A stretch of 64,000 nucleotides of DNA from Stenopsyche tienmushanensis (Eukaryota; Arthropoda; Insecta; Trichoptera; Stenopsychidae). How positions within the stretch are numbered: position 1 is the stretch's first letter; each line of letters opens with the position of its first letter. The notes under the pieces were generated by a model. The model had not been told where the DNA came from, ran no database searches, and was given only the letters and a program-made list of their open reading frames with translations. Below, in pieces: positions 45,545 to 56,204 of the stretch. The stretch is from NCBI GenBank assembly GCA_008973525.1, contig WACJ01000061.1:1214853-1278852 (forward strand), written 5' to 3'. A program made the translations under genes and the position numbers.

Positions 45545-46382
45545 TTAGCCCATTGGTCCATTTGGCTTTGGGCAGTTTTGGATGTGAGCCTTCAAGTTGT
45601 TGCATGCATCGGTCGGTGTGAAGGCGCTGGTTGGGCAGCTCTGAAAGATTGCATATTACAATAACATATGGCAATAAAATTTATGTTTTTATTCAATAAT
45701 TTAAAAAAAGTAATGGCTTACGAGGAAAATTTTGTCTTTGAAGCAGTTCATGTATTGCATTGGTTCACAATCGGTGACTGAAGCACTAACTTCACTGTTG
45801 CATTGTTGTGTAACTCTATCAATGATAGGTAGCCATTCTGCCGAAGATTTAGATTCCAAATAGGCTTTCAAGGCACTACGATTTATCTTATCGCCGGACA
45901 ACAAATTGTTCTTTCTCAACGGGCATAGGATATTTTCACACTAAAAATGTGGGTGAATTAACATAAATTGATCATCGAATGTGTTCATGGTGCATATAAT
46001 TGTAAATTTAAGCTGCTGAACATTCTTACAGATGGTGGACCACGAGGACCGCCTTCTCCGGGCTTACTAAGACCACATTCGGCAGCCAATTCAGGTGTCA
46101 TAATGCATGGCATATTAGTACAGCAATCAAAAGGAAACTAAAATAAAATATTTATCATATTACGAATGCTGATATTTGCAAAAAATATGATACTAATACA
46201 TATTTGGTTAACATACCACATTAAAGCGTGGAGGTCCAGAGCAATCCTGGCACCAGACATTACTAGCCTAATACAAAAAATATCAATTTTCATTACAAAC
46301 ATTGACTATCGATCATAATTGACAAATTTATAAATAAAACATTTACCAAAGCCAAGGCAGATACAACCAAAAATGTCCACAT
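45545..46382 (-). CDS. OBP-C, Plus-C-like odorant-binding protein
   Basis: Five exons (46347-46382, 46217-46267, 46030-46137, 45722-45940, 45545-45640), all phase 0, encode 169 residues. The signal peptide begins MWTFLVVSALAL. The cysteine layout is DC, DCC, EC, CENILC, QC, DCEPMQYMNC, SCP, AC, NC (12), plus the same two extra cysteines as OBP-B (WCQDC and NMPC). The linker is GEGGPRGPPS. A secreted ligand carrier by family; ligand and tissue unknown. It is the sister of OBP-B in both sequence and extra cysteines, and the two are adjacent, which fits a recent tandem duplication. Confidence 0.9.
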
Positions 46383-46432
46383 GTTTGCAGAAGCTCACAA
46401 GCTGTTGATACTGAAGAGATAAACCTGAACGT

Positions 46433-46443
46433 CCATTTATATA
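46433..46443 (-). promoter_or_regulatory. TATA box of OBP-C
   Basis: TATATAAATGG on the minus strand, 51-61 bp upstream of the ATG. The following bases (CGTTCAG, ATCAACAG) resemble the OBP-B leader. Confidence 0.6.
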
Positions 46444-47050
46444 CCTGCTGAATATCATGGCTATAATACATTATATTCGTATGCTTACAATTTGTGAAAA
46501 TTATTTTCCACTTATCACAATATTAGCTACATTCATTCAAAAATATAAACAAATTTACAATAAAAAAATATAAATATATCGATACATTGTGATGGGTATA
46601 AACTTCGACGACATTGAATAGTAAATTTATATTTTTATCAACATAATACTACATAGTATTCATTGTTACTATCCTGGGCTTATAATAAGCAGCTTTGATG
46701 TAATTTTAGCTCAAGGCCAATGGAATTATGTGCTATTTTTTAGCTTCTGGACTGGGAATTATTTTTATTCAAATTCATCCATGTAAATATAAAATTTGAT
46801 TTGTATAATCGAGCCACCAAGTATAGTGATTAAATTTAAATATAATAATTTTGCAACGGAACAAGAATATAATGATAGCTGTATGTATTTTTCATCATCA
46901 TCTTATTAAATTTAATGACGAAATTAGCAACGTTCAAGTTCTCAAATTTGGTCTAGGTCTTGGTTTACCATGTGTATAATTGAAGGGATAAATATATTGA
47001 ATTCAAATGTATTTCGTATCGATCATATGTCGATTTTTGTCATTGAAGAG
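46444..47050. other. intergenic AT-rich spacer
   Basis: Upstream flank of OBP-C. No gene or recognisable repeat. Confidence 0.4.
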
Positions 47051-47054
47051 CAAT

Positions 47055-47345
47055 GAAAATACGAAGGGGATTCAAATATAATCCGGAATTTTGCTGTACA
47101 AATTTATTAGTGATATTTAAAAATACGAATGGAATATCTTATATTTCTATATAGTTAACTTCATTAGAAATACATTTATTCCATCGGATAAGAAGCTTCT
47201 TGATTCCGTCATCGAAGAAAGAGGGCAAGAAGCAGCATCCTCTGTTGCGCAACGCGTAATTATTCGTTTTCTCGTTAATGAAGGCGTGAAATCAAATGAA
47301 ATTTTGAAGAGACTTAAGGCATAGTTCGGTAATGCTAATTTTCGC
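47055..47345 (-). pseudogene. mariner family M2, collapsed copy
   Basis: The outer part (47055-47200) is the 3' end on the minus strand: the terminus GATTCAAATATAATCCGGAA and, inward, codons for RWNKCISNEVNY, the mariner C-terminus. From about 47235 the plus strand instead reads QRVIIRFLVNEGVKSNEILK, the mariner N-terminal helix-turn-helix. The two ends of a transposase therefore face each other with the whole middle missing, indicating rearrangement after insertion. Confidence 0.65.
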
Positions 47346-47801
47346 CTTCTTTCTTCAGTGACGGGAATCCAATCTTCGTTAATATAAATGAAAATATTGA
47401 GGTCATGTTTCTGAAATCATATATTTATAGCATCGTTTTGATTCTCAAAAAATATTGTCAATGGAAGATTTCATATACGGAGGAAACTTGCATGTTGAAG
47501 AATCGCGAACAAGCTCGCATAATCTTATAGCTTGGTCAACAGCGACATTATTTGTAAAATTATTCCTACAAAGCTGATTCGTTTTAATTTTGTTGTTTTA
47601 ATATAGTAGATTAAAAAAAACGGCAGTCTACCATAATGATATTGTTGCTGACATTTAGGACTTGTAAATAAATATTATATAAATGTCTTATACCCACTGC
47701 AGCGTGGGCAATTTACCATCCCTGCGTAGTAGCGCTATTAATCTAAGCAGATTTAATTCGCCAGATTAGCAGCGAAATCTTCCGTCTCTCTTCGGGTGCA
47801 A
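47346..47801. other. gene-free stretch
   Basis: No recognisable feature. A slightly GC-richer segment precedes the LTR at 47802. Confidence 0.4.
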
Positions 47802-48106
47802 TGTGTTATTTTAACAGCGCCATCTCTTGTGGCCCTACGGAGACATTGCACCTGCATACCGACGGATCGCTTCTTGCGCGTGCACCGTTGTCGGTTGGGT
47901 AGTGACGCGCAGGAGGCGGGAGTCGGGAGAGTGGTCGGTTAGCCTTGACTGCGGGAGGTCGTCCCTCCTGCAGCCAAATCTCTCTATCTCGTGTAGAATA
48001 AATAGTCATTTAGAGAAGAGTCTTTCTATTCGACGCCCGTCTATTCCCATCCATTCGTTCAGCAACATCATGGCTTAGCGCAGCCATCCTGACGAGCAAC
48101 GTTACA
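47802..48106 (+). repeat. solo LTR, family L2 (Gypsy-like)
   Basis: A block of about 305 bp that is distinctly GC-rich for this window. It starts TGTTATTTTAACAGCGCCAT and ends AGCAACGTTACA, i.e. TG...CA termini with the inverted ends TGTTA/TAACA-like. Near the 3' end it has AATAAATAGTCATTTAGAGA, a plausible poly(A) region. A partial inverted copy is at 57590-57830. No internal retroviral genes or clear target duplication were seen, so it is a solo LTR or fragment. The assignment to Gypsy is by general form only. Confidence 0.6.
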
Positions 48107-48605
48107 TAAGCTGAAACTATGTTGTAGCTGCTTATTATAAATATTGTACGTATTTAATATTGCAATGCTTTGAAAGTCGCAGTACTTCGATCAAATTCCC
48201 ACGCTACAATTTTAACCACGTCTACCGAAACCCTAGCATGCTTATATCAAAAGTAGACATCGTTTATTTAATAATAATTTATGTAAACTACTTCTATATA
48301 TAATATCTAAAGAAGAAGCCTTCAAAGCCATAATCGTGTACTTGCGACATGTTTGACACCATATCCAACGCTTTTATTAGGTCTAAAAGTGGATACGTCG
48401 AGCATCAATATTAGATTTACAAATGGATAATATTTTAAAGCACTTTGTGATAATGATTTTCTGCGCCCTGTTGATTAATAATTGAAAGCATAAAATTGTA
48501 TTTGAATGCAGTCAGATTTATTTATAAAAATTACATGTTAATTTCGGATCACAATTCCAATATTCAGATACGCTATTGTATTGTCATATTTCACTTTATA
48601 TATAT
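48107..48605. other. gene-free stretch, OBP-D 3' side
   Basis: No gene. TTTATTTATA at about 48517-48526 gives a possible minus-strand poly(A) signal for OBP-D. Confidence 0.4.
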
Positions 48606-49535
48606 TTAGCCCATACTTGGAGGCTTTGGACATGTTGTGAAGTGGGCTTTAAGCTGGTCGCATCCTTCTTTGTCTTTTTGGAAAACACTGCTTGGACAGT
48701 TCTGCAATTAAATAGTATGTTATATGATATGTTTTTTTTACACACAAAGATCAACATCATTTTAAAAATTGGCTTACGATGAACATGTTGTGCTTGAAAC
48801 ATTCCATATACTGCTTTGGTTCACAATCAGTGGAAGTAGCGCTGACTTCACTGTTGCATTTTGTTATGGCTTTCCCGATGACTGCCAACCAATCGTCTGA
48901 ATATTGTGACTCCATGTAGGTTTTGAAGGCACTTCGGTTGACTTTATCACCAGTTAGTAAGTTATTCTTATTCAAGACGCATTTTAAGACGTCACACTTT
49001 AAAAACATTGCGAATTAATACAAGATATTTATAGATAAAAACGTATGGTGTGAGTGTTAAATGTATCTTACAGGCGGTCCTCTTGGACCTCCTGGTCCAC
49101 CTGGTCCACCTGGTCCAGGTCCACCTGATCCACCGGCTCCCGGAGGCGGTCCACCTTCTGGCATTCCACACTCTGTAGCCAATTCACGCGTAATAAAACG
49201 TGGAATAGAGGGACAACATTCGTGTGGGTGCTTAAATCAAAAATATAAACGTAACATAATTTAATCACATTCTGCAATGCAAATTCTCGATTTTTAAGCT
49301 ATCAATATGATGTATTTTTAAAAAGCTTGATATAAATATAAATGAGGTACAAAATGAGATATTTTCTTACCACGTTATATCTTGGAGGTCCACTGCAATC
49401 CTGACCTAAAGCATTGTTCACCTATAAATTAAACATCAATTTTATCATCATTTCAATGCATTTACCATGAAATCCAAACACAATTATTCAATTTAATACC
49501 AAAAACAAAACGGTACTGAATGCTAACGTCCACAT
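48606..49535 (-). CDS. OBP-D, Plus-C-like odorant-binding protein with collagen-like linker
   Basis: Five exons (49500-49535, 49371-49421, 49072-49230, 48778-48996, 48606-48701), all phase 0, encode 186 residues, the longest in the cluster. The signal peptide begins MWTLAFSTVLFL. The 12 cysteines are DC, ECC, EC, CDVLKC, KC, DCEPKQYMEC, NCP, GC, TC. Between cysteines 4 and 5, exon 3 encodes a long Gly/Pro tract (GGPPPGAGG, then repeated GGP, ending GGPRGPP), about 17 residues longer than in OBP-A to -C. It looks like expansion of a 9-bp (GGA/CCA)-type repeat. A secreted ligand carrier by family; the tract is probably a flexible or surface-exposed loop. The closest relative is OBP-A. Confidence 0.9.
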
Positions 49536-49586
49536 GTTTACAGAAGCTGACACACTGTCGATCTATGGTCAGAAACAGACGTTCAT

Positions 49587-49598
49587 CCTTTTATATCC
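49587..49598 (-). promoter_or_regulatory. TATA box of OBP-D
   Basis: GGATATAAAAGG on the minus strand, 52-63 bp upstream of the ATG. Confidence 0.65.
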
Positions 49599-49599
49599 G

Positions 49600-50085
49600 G
49601 CGAACATTGCCATAATTATATTGCATTGAATAGTGTTGTTGTAATTGATAGCAATTATATGGTATACTATTGAGGAAGATTGGAATATGTCTATTATATT
49701 GGATCGTAGCTGTCTATATGAAAAGTCACGTGTTTGTCACGCATTTTATTCATGGATGAGCCAATTTTATGGCAAATTTATAACCGATCATCGCTTTTAG
49801 AATAGCCGCTGATGATCGAGCTACTTTTTATACGTGGAAATGAGCTTCCTATGGTGATAAAACGAGTATAATAACTCATCCAAAAAAATGTTGTACTATG
49901 CTCAAAAAATATGAACGTGTTCATGTAATTTTTTTTTTTATCAAACTTATTAATCAATTGAGGAGTGAGCAAATTTAAAATCGATAAAGTCGTTGATGTC
50001 ATAAACGCTTTTCATCGATTACTTTCTGTCAGCTCCTATCAGCGCAAGACAATCTTCAATTCGAGGCAGAGTCGATTGTAAATAA
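49600..50085. other. intergenic spacer
   Basis: Upstream flank of OBP-D. No recognisable gene or repeat. Confidence 0.4.
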
Positions 50086-50089
50086 GCAC

Positions 50090-50460
50090 TGTTGATAGCA
50101 TACAAGACCACGCAATTTCTTTACATAAACAATACACAAAAATCGATTCATTTGCTCCTGATGTAGAAGGAAATGATAATTGAACAAAGACTCATTCAAT
50201 ACGCAGCGAAGAAAGGCAAGCAGTTAAATAAACAAACACTCTCGATAACACACAATATTCGGTCTTTTCTTTGCGTAAACAAATAACAAAATTTATGTCG
50301 AAATTATTATTAGATGATAAATTTGGGTTAACAATCTATACAATCGTGCGATGTATGCGGGGAAGCTCTCCGTCTCTGTCTCCTGAACTGCGCTTCGTTC
50401 TTTCTCCGTCTCTGTCTGTCTCCGAGCTCAATGTACAAGAGTGCTCTATCGAATAAGTGG
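50090..50460 (-). repeat. LTR-like repeat L1, copy 6 (diverged)
   Basis: Minus orientation. It contains ATAACACACAATATTCGGTC, GATAAATTTGGGTTAACAAT, CTCTCCGTCTCTGTC (twice) and GTCTCCGAGCTCAATGTACA in the L1 order. The CCGTCTCTGTC word is duplicated here, as in copy 3. Confidence 0.6.
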
Positions 50461-50627
50461 AGGGGGGTCCCAGACCCTGGGATAGTACTCCTTTACGGTT
50501 AAATGTGGTATGGATTTCAAGAGCTATAGTTTTTATGGAACCTAAGATGTACATGCGATACTTGGGTTTTATAGAAAACATCCATTATCCATCCATCCAT
50601 CTACTGTCCACACATTGTCCTAATAAC

Positions 50628-50690
50628 CCGGAATTTTGCTGTACAACTTTATTAGTGAAAAAATACAAATAGAGCATCTTATTTTTCTAC
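50628..50690 (-). mobile_element. mariner family M2 terminal fragment
   Basis: CCCGGAATTTTGCTGTACAA, then CAAATAGAGCATCTTATTTT, matches the outer end of the M2 copy at 47070-47150 and the inverted fragment at 8115-8150. Confidence 0.6.
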
Positions 50691-51685
50691 ACTCTGTCAG
50701 CACTTTTTCCATTTTACTTTTCACGCAATGGAAATTGTTAGTAAAAAGATTAAGCTGTGTTTGTGTAATATATAAAAAAGTGCTACTAGTTGCTTTATGC
50801 TCTATGTAGAGGCGGCATGGAACGATTGGTAGCCCTAATTCTACTGCAGGACTTGGGCTTTCGCAATATTTCTAAAGGAATTTTTAAGCATAATATGAAT
50901 TTGTTTTAAAAAAGGCATCAGGATAGCATCAGGATTTTTATCAGGGCTTTGTTTTGTATTTTTTTCTTTTCGGTTCAATCAAAGAAATATGTATCGGTTC
51001 GGTTCCAGTTTTCGTTCCTTACCTCTGTTTATTAAAATTTCTTGCTATGTATTTTCATTAAAACTATTTCTATTGTCTAGTAGAATAATCTTTAAGTCGG
51101 AGAATAACCTAACATGTGTTGCAGAAGCTTAATGTAGCTCAACAAGCTTTTTCGCATAAACTCACACTGAACCAAAATATTATAATAGAACCGATATTTT
51201 CGAACCGGTTTTCGGCTTGCGGTTAGAAGCCCTAGGTGTTTTTTTTTAAATGAATGTTGTGTAGCGTGGGAATAATTCGCAATTATTTAAATAATGTAAA
51301 AATTTATAAATAAATTAAAATAATATTTTTTGAGGATTCAATCCTTTTTAGTATCGTCGAACGAGCGATTGGAGATAAAGAATCGCCCCATCTACGGAGA
51401 TAAAATAGGAATTTCCGTCGCTTATGCTGCGAGTCTGTCTCGAGGTTGCGGAGCCCCATCGCTACCGAGAAGCGGACGCCCCCATCCTTCTCGTCGAGTC
51501 AAATGCAACAGTTGTATTTTTACAATTTTAATCGCATGCAAATATTATATTTCTAAGACCAGAATCAGTGTATATCAGGTGATGAATGACATCCAAAAGC
51601 GAAAAAAATTTAAGTCAAATTAATAACTTTTGAATTATTTTTATTGGTATGAAATATATTTGAATTTATATTATCGTACATCGTA
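50691..51685. other. gene-free stretch between OBP-D and OBP-E
   Basis: No supported gene. A plus-strand 97-codon frame at 51330-51623 has no recognisable domain. TTTTTATTGG at about 51637-51646 gives a minus-strand poly(A) signal for OBP-E. Confidence 0.4.
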
Positions 51686-53391
51686 TTAGAAGTATATTGG
51701 TACACACTTGTCCAAGAAAGCCTTAGCTTCATTGCATCCATCATTGTTTATCCAAATACTTGCAGGACAGTTCTGGAAAACGTCGAGAAAATTATGCCAT
51801 TGAGGATTGCAAGAATTCAATTTTATACATAGACTTACGAAAATATCAACTTACAAGAACCATAGAGCGCATGAAACACGATGCAAATGCTCGTACTTCA
51901 CAATTATTCGTGCCCTTATCGAGTTCTGCAAAGCATTTTGTCAGCGAGATTTCGGCGGCATCTTTCCAATCTTTAGTGTAAAATTTCGGAATCAAAGCTC
52001 GGACGCTTACTCTATCAATTTTTTCATCGGCTGTTAATATATTTATATCCTTAAAGATACATTTGAATACCTCGCACTAAAATATTTTTGAGATTATAAG
52101 GGTTTGTTTATTAAAGATGTGATGTTATCATGCAGCAAACAACCTGATTATCCAAGGAATCTCCTTCTACTTTTCTGCTACATGCTTTACCGGCTTCATC
52201 GGTTATAAATGCGGGCATTGCTCGACAACAATCATCCACCATCTGAAATGTGTTTTACTGTATTATTTTCTGATTGTGGTTTTTGGGAGGATTTCATATA
52301 GGATCCAAATGTGACACCTAGATGTTAGCACTGTATAATATTTACACGTGACGTTTTTTCATATGACATAAACCATTTTAATTTAGTAAAAGGTAATACA
52401 ATTTCTACCATTTGCAGGTATACATTGTAACAATACGTTTATATTTTTATTGAACAATGGGCGAGAGATCCATTGTTTTCAAGCAAAATTTTGTTTAGCG
52501 ATGAAGTTCATATTTGTGGTGATGAAAATCCTCATGTTATTCAGGCAGATGGCTCTAAATGTCACGGATCTCAAGAAAACATCTAGACGTCACATTTGAA
52601 TGACCTTTATATAACATACTAGTGTTGCAATGCCACGTCTCGTATAACAAACTGCTCAAACAAACAATATTTTTACTACGCCTATATTATTTCTACAAGC
52701 GTAAACAATAAATTGACAAAGTTTTATTGCAATCGGATAAACGGTATGGAAGCGCATTAAATACGGACAAACAAACATTATTTTTTTATATATTAGACTA
52801 TGCCTATGTTACTCACGCAATCTTTAACAATAAGTGAACGAAGTTTTATTGCAATCTGATGAACAGTATGGCAGCGCATTACATACGAACAAACAGAAAA
52901 TATTTTTTATACATTAGAATAGGAATATAATTGTATTTTTAATATTTATTTTTACAAATCATTTAAATATGCCATACATATGTTAATATGAAAGATATTC
53001 TAAAAAAGCTTGGCGAGGTAACTTCACAGAAATGAGACTCAAGACGCTGTTTACAAAATCAAATACTAGGAAATATTAAAACCAAGAAATTCCAGAAATC
53101 ATGAAATTCAAATACACAATCAATATGGCAAATCTTAAATAATAATTTATAGAATAAAATTTGGATGTAAAGGAATACGAATTGCTCAAATCTTAAACAC
53201 TTCTGTTGTTAAATAATAAATTAATTATGACTTACGGTTTTCGGTTTCTTCGAACAATCGATATTTTCTGCGTTTACCTTTCAACAATATTATATTCATA
53301 TTAATCATAAATAACTAATTAAGTATTACGGTTGTGCTCATAAAAATACCAAAAATAGAGTCGCCAAACCCGAAATCCAAAGAGTCCACAT
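51686..53391 (-). CDS. OBP-E, Plus-C-like odorant-binding protein
   Basis: Five exons (53350-53391, 53236-53277, 52144-52242, 51855-52076, 51686-51772), all phase 0, encode 163 residues. The signal peptide begins MWTLWISGLATLFL. The mature chain has exactly 12 cysteines: DC, DCC, AC, CEVFKC, KC, NCEVRAFASC, NCP, GC, KC. The linker between cysteines 4 and 5 is polar/acidic (KVEGDSLDNQ) rather than Gly/Pro, which places it with OBP-F and -G. The intron between exons 2 and 3 (about 1 kb) is enlarged by a Tc1/mariner relic and a Helitron; splice sites and frame are unaffected. A secreted ligand carrier by family; ligand unknown. Confidence 0.9.
52294..52605 (+). pseudogene. Tc1/mariner relic with terminal inverted repeats
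   Basis: Ends: GATCCAAATGTGACACCTAG at the left, and CATCTAGACGTCACATTTGA then ATGACC at the right, inverted relative to each other. About 100 codons of plus-strand coding relic remain, including ERDPLFSSKILFSDEVHICG, in which FSDE marks the first catalytic Asp, and ENPHVIQADG. Internally deleted and non-functional. The MITE at 20190 has the same ends. Confidence 0.65.
52618..52918 (-). mobile_element. Helitron-like element, minus orientation
   Basis: From the high end: TCTAATGTATAAAA, module 1 (GCTGCCATACTGTTCATCAG), TCTAATATATAAAAAAATAA (module 2), then CGTGGCATTGCAACACTAGT at the end. The terminus lacks the CGCATTCCGGGTAATCA segment of the complete copy, so the 3' hairpin region is shortened. 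It lies in an OBP-E intron, 13 bp beyond the Tc1/mariner relic. Confidence 0.7.
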
Positions 53392-53444
53392 ATTGTTCCT
53401 CTTTGATGTCCTTTAGGAAAATATTAAATTATCATCAGTGACGT

Positions 53445-53456
53445 GGTTTTATATTC
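53445..53456 (-). promoter_or_regulatory. TATA box of OBP-E
   Basis: GAATATAAAACC on the minus strand, 54-65 bp upstream of the ATG, followed at once by ACGTCACTGATGAT, a motif shared with OBP-G. Confidence 0.65.
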
Positions 53457-53969
53457 GACCAGTTATAATTTAATGTAATGAATTCGTCGTTTTTTGTGTA
53501 AATTGATTGTCATTTAGCTTGAAATAGCTCCGCGATGTTTTTCAATTGAAAGGGCTTTCGAAAATTTAAATGGATTTATTGTCATACTTTGCGTGGTGAG
53601 TGTTGCCTTTTTTCAATTTGGGAAATCCCATAAAATATAACAAAATGAATGAATGTTCAAGAGATCCTATAGTTCTGCAGTGGACTGCTTGTTGTCGCAC
53701 TATGATGATAAATCTAACACTATAAGTACCGGCACACAAATTGATGACCTTTATTAAAATAATAAAAACATGAAAATAATTAATTTTGAAATGTCATTAA
53801 GTTTTATTTAAAAACATATCAACTAATCATAACGAATAATTTGTTTTATCTTATTTTCAGTGCTTGAACCCTTCTTCTACTACGACCAACCCTGCTTCGT
53901 GTGCACGCACGATGCCTTTTCTTTAATTCGACTGTAGTTGTCTGAAGTAGCATTTCCTCTTTAATTTTT
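53457..53969. other. intergenic AT-rich spacer
   Basis: Upstream flank of OBP-E. No gene recognised. Confidence 0.4.
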
Positions 53970-54240
53970 GCACAAGCGGCGCTTATTTCTTCAACTAGGA
54001 TTTCTTTTGTAGATATCTCTGTCCTGTAAATTAACTCTTTTGGCGACCCTATTCCGTGGCTCCCACGGTCTCCAGACCTGACACCAGTGGATTTCTTTGC
54101 CTAGAGACATGCTCTATTATGTGGCTCATACGGTCTCTAGACCTGACACCAATGGTTTTTTTTTGGAGGACGTGCCGATTTTCGCAAAAAGGAGAAGTGC
54201 CCGGCGTCCGATTGATCTTTTTATATTGATTCATTTTTGC
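53970..54240 (+). pseudogene. Tc1/mariner transposase fragment with internal duplication
   Basis: The segment PWLPRSPDLTPVDFFA, the conserved block around the third catalytic residue of a DDE transposase, is readable at about 54053-54100. It is followed by a second, diverged copy of the same 50-60 bp (TGTGGCTCATACGGTCTCTA plus GACCTGACACCAATGG) at about 54120-54165. Nothing else of the transposase is preserved. Confidence 0.5.
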
Positions 54241-54509
54241 TATTTCTATTGTTTAGCAGAATGGCGTAAAAAAATCCACTAGTTTTTTGTAAAAGTTCAA
54301 ATTAGGGCACAATACAGTGAAAACAGGTGTAAATATTAATAATAAGAATTCGAATATTCGATTAGGACCCCTAGTCGAATCAGATCCATGGATGAATCAT
54401 GAGTGCATCATTTCACACATGACACAAAGGAATAAGTTGAGAATGGACAGGCAGCGACGGTAAGTCGGATTCTTGACAACCATGCCCCATGCTGCTGTGC
54501 AATCTGTTC

Positions 54510-56035
54510 TGAGTGTCTTCGGACTTTTTTTTTTCTTTCTATGGGCGAAGAATCTTCACAAGACTCCCAGAGAATCTGGGTAGTGTAGGATTCACGATTT
54601 TTCGGTCGTGCCTACCCATTAAACCTCCCCCTTGTCCTTCTCTGTCCCCCTGGTATTGTTTTCCACATTGCTTCAGGAGGACAGGTAGTCTGGCCTTAGG
54701 TGATTGGCCCTATTCTATTGTTGGAGAGGCTGTTGCGCTCTGCGTCTCTCTCTTTCACTGCCCTCTTTGGCGCTCAGAATCTCTTCCACGTATTCGCGCC
54801 AAAGGTCCCAGTTCTTCTTGCTCTCCACCATGCTGTGGACCATGTTGTTGACGTTGAGCTCGGCTACCCCGAGTGCTTGTTTCAGCAGTTTTTGGGATCT
54901 TCATAGTCCAAGGCCCTCTTTTTTGCTAGGAGGTCTAGCGGCGGGATTCCTGCAATCACGAGAACCGCTTCTTCTGATACTGTTCTATATGCTGTGGTGA
55001 CTCGGAGCGCTCCCTGTCGCTGGACCCCAGCCAGTTTTTTTCCTATAACTCTCGTGACGGAGTGACTCGTACCATATCGGGGCACCGTACAGAAGTATTG
55101 AATGGATAACCTCATTTATAATAAGAGTGTCTTCGGACTACCCACAGAGTGTCTTCTACCACTTTTATGATCATCCTTTCCCTCCGCACCTTCCAGAGGA
55201 GGGAGTACTTGCAAGGAAATAGGGTTTTGGATGATTCACTGCCGATCCTTGCTGGAGTTTACTTTACACCGGTATGATTAATTTTTATTATATCAAGAAT
55301 ATCAGCCAATTGTCCAGATTAATCTACATTTAACAAAAAATGGAGGGAGTAGACTTCGGAGTTATTCCCCGTAGAATCCTTCTTCCACACATTTGGTGCC
55401 AAAATTATTACAGAACTGTTTGAATGCGCGGCGACCAGTTACTAGATCTGCGTGTCCAACAGGTCCTGAAGCGGAACCCCTGACACTTCGCAGGAGAATT
55501 TCCCAATCGGCTTCCATTCCCGGACATGACAATAGTGCGTGAACCGCTCTCATGTCCGTATCTGTGCAAGGATACTCCGAAAGACTACCTATGCCAACCA
55601 AAGGAGAAATGCCTTAAATTGTAAAAGAACTAAAGAGTTTGTATAAATATCTTTTGTCCTTCTCATTCATCCATGTTTCCTGCCATGCAATATGACATGC
55701 AACAAAAAAGGAACTACTAAGCAAAGTCACCATGTGTTCAATCTCAGTTTGAAGGGGGCTGCAGCAGATGACGGACTGCAGGGGCTACTGACCCAACTAA
55801 GCTGTGTACCCAACTCATGTTAGCTGGATTATCCCAGCAGCTGCTGTAAACGACTCTTTAGGATGAGACCTTGCGACTTCGAAGCCGAGAGGGTCAATTT
55901 ACTCATGCGGCTCCAGTCGCAGATCCTCTTCAGAGCGAAATTCGTCAGGGTTTCGAGGTGGGACCTCGAGCCGACCTTCACCAGCAAAGTGAGGTCATCC
56001 ACAAGATTGGCCCCAGGACAAAGCCCTGAAGGCAA
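54510..56035 (-). pseudogene. R1-like non-LTR retrotransposon pieces
   Basis: Several minus-strand fragments of an R1-type reverse transcriptase ORF. At 55829-56035 lies VDDLTLLVKVGSRSHLE, where YADD has become VDD, then LKRICDWSRMSKLTLSASKS, the normal downstream palm sequence. At 54882-55115 lies KLAGVQRQGALRVTTAYRTV followed by AVLVIAGIPPLDLLA, the R1-clade connection region. At about 54740-54860 lies NNMVHSMVESKKNWDLWREY, the C-terminal helices. A piece at 55362-55601 resembling the extreme C-terminus lies out of order, so two or more copies, or a rearrangement, are involved. No intact ORF. Confidence 0.75.
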
Positions 56036-56065
56036 CCCATGCTCAATTTTCTGGCGACAATAACA

Positions 56066-56200
56066 TTGATTTTTATATATTAGACTTTACTTATGTTACT
56101 CGCGGAATCCTTAGCAACAAGTGGACGAAGTTTTATTGCAAACCGAAGAACGGCATGGCAGCGCATTTCGAACGAACAAAACCCAATTTATTTTTTATAA
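56066..56200 (-). mobile_element. Helitron-like fragment, minus orientation
   Basis: Module 1 in reverse: GGGTTTTGTTCGTTCGAAAT, GCGCTGCCATGCCGTTCTTC, GCAATAAAACTTCGTCCACT, and TCTAATATATAAAAATCAA at the module 2 junction near 56084. Truncated at both ends. Confidence 0.6.
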
Positions 56201-56204
56201 AATA

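Noticed and set aside
49061..49264. Plus-strand open frame encoding a Gly-Pro-Pro collagen-like peptide
   Set aside because: It is the antisense of OBP-D exon 3. The minus strand has matching splice sites, cysteines and homologous neighbours, so no collagen gene is present.
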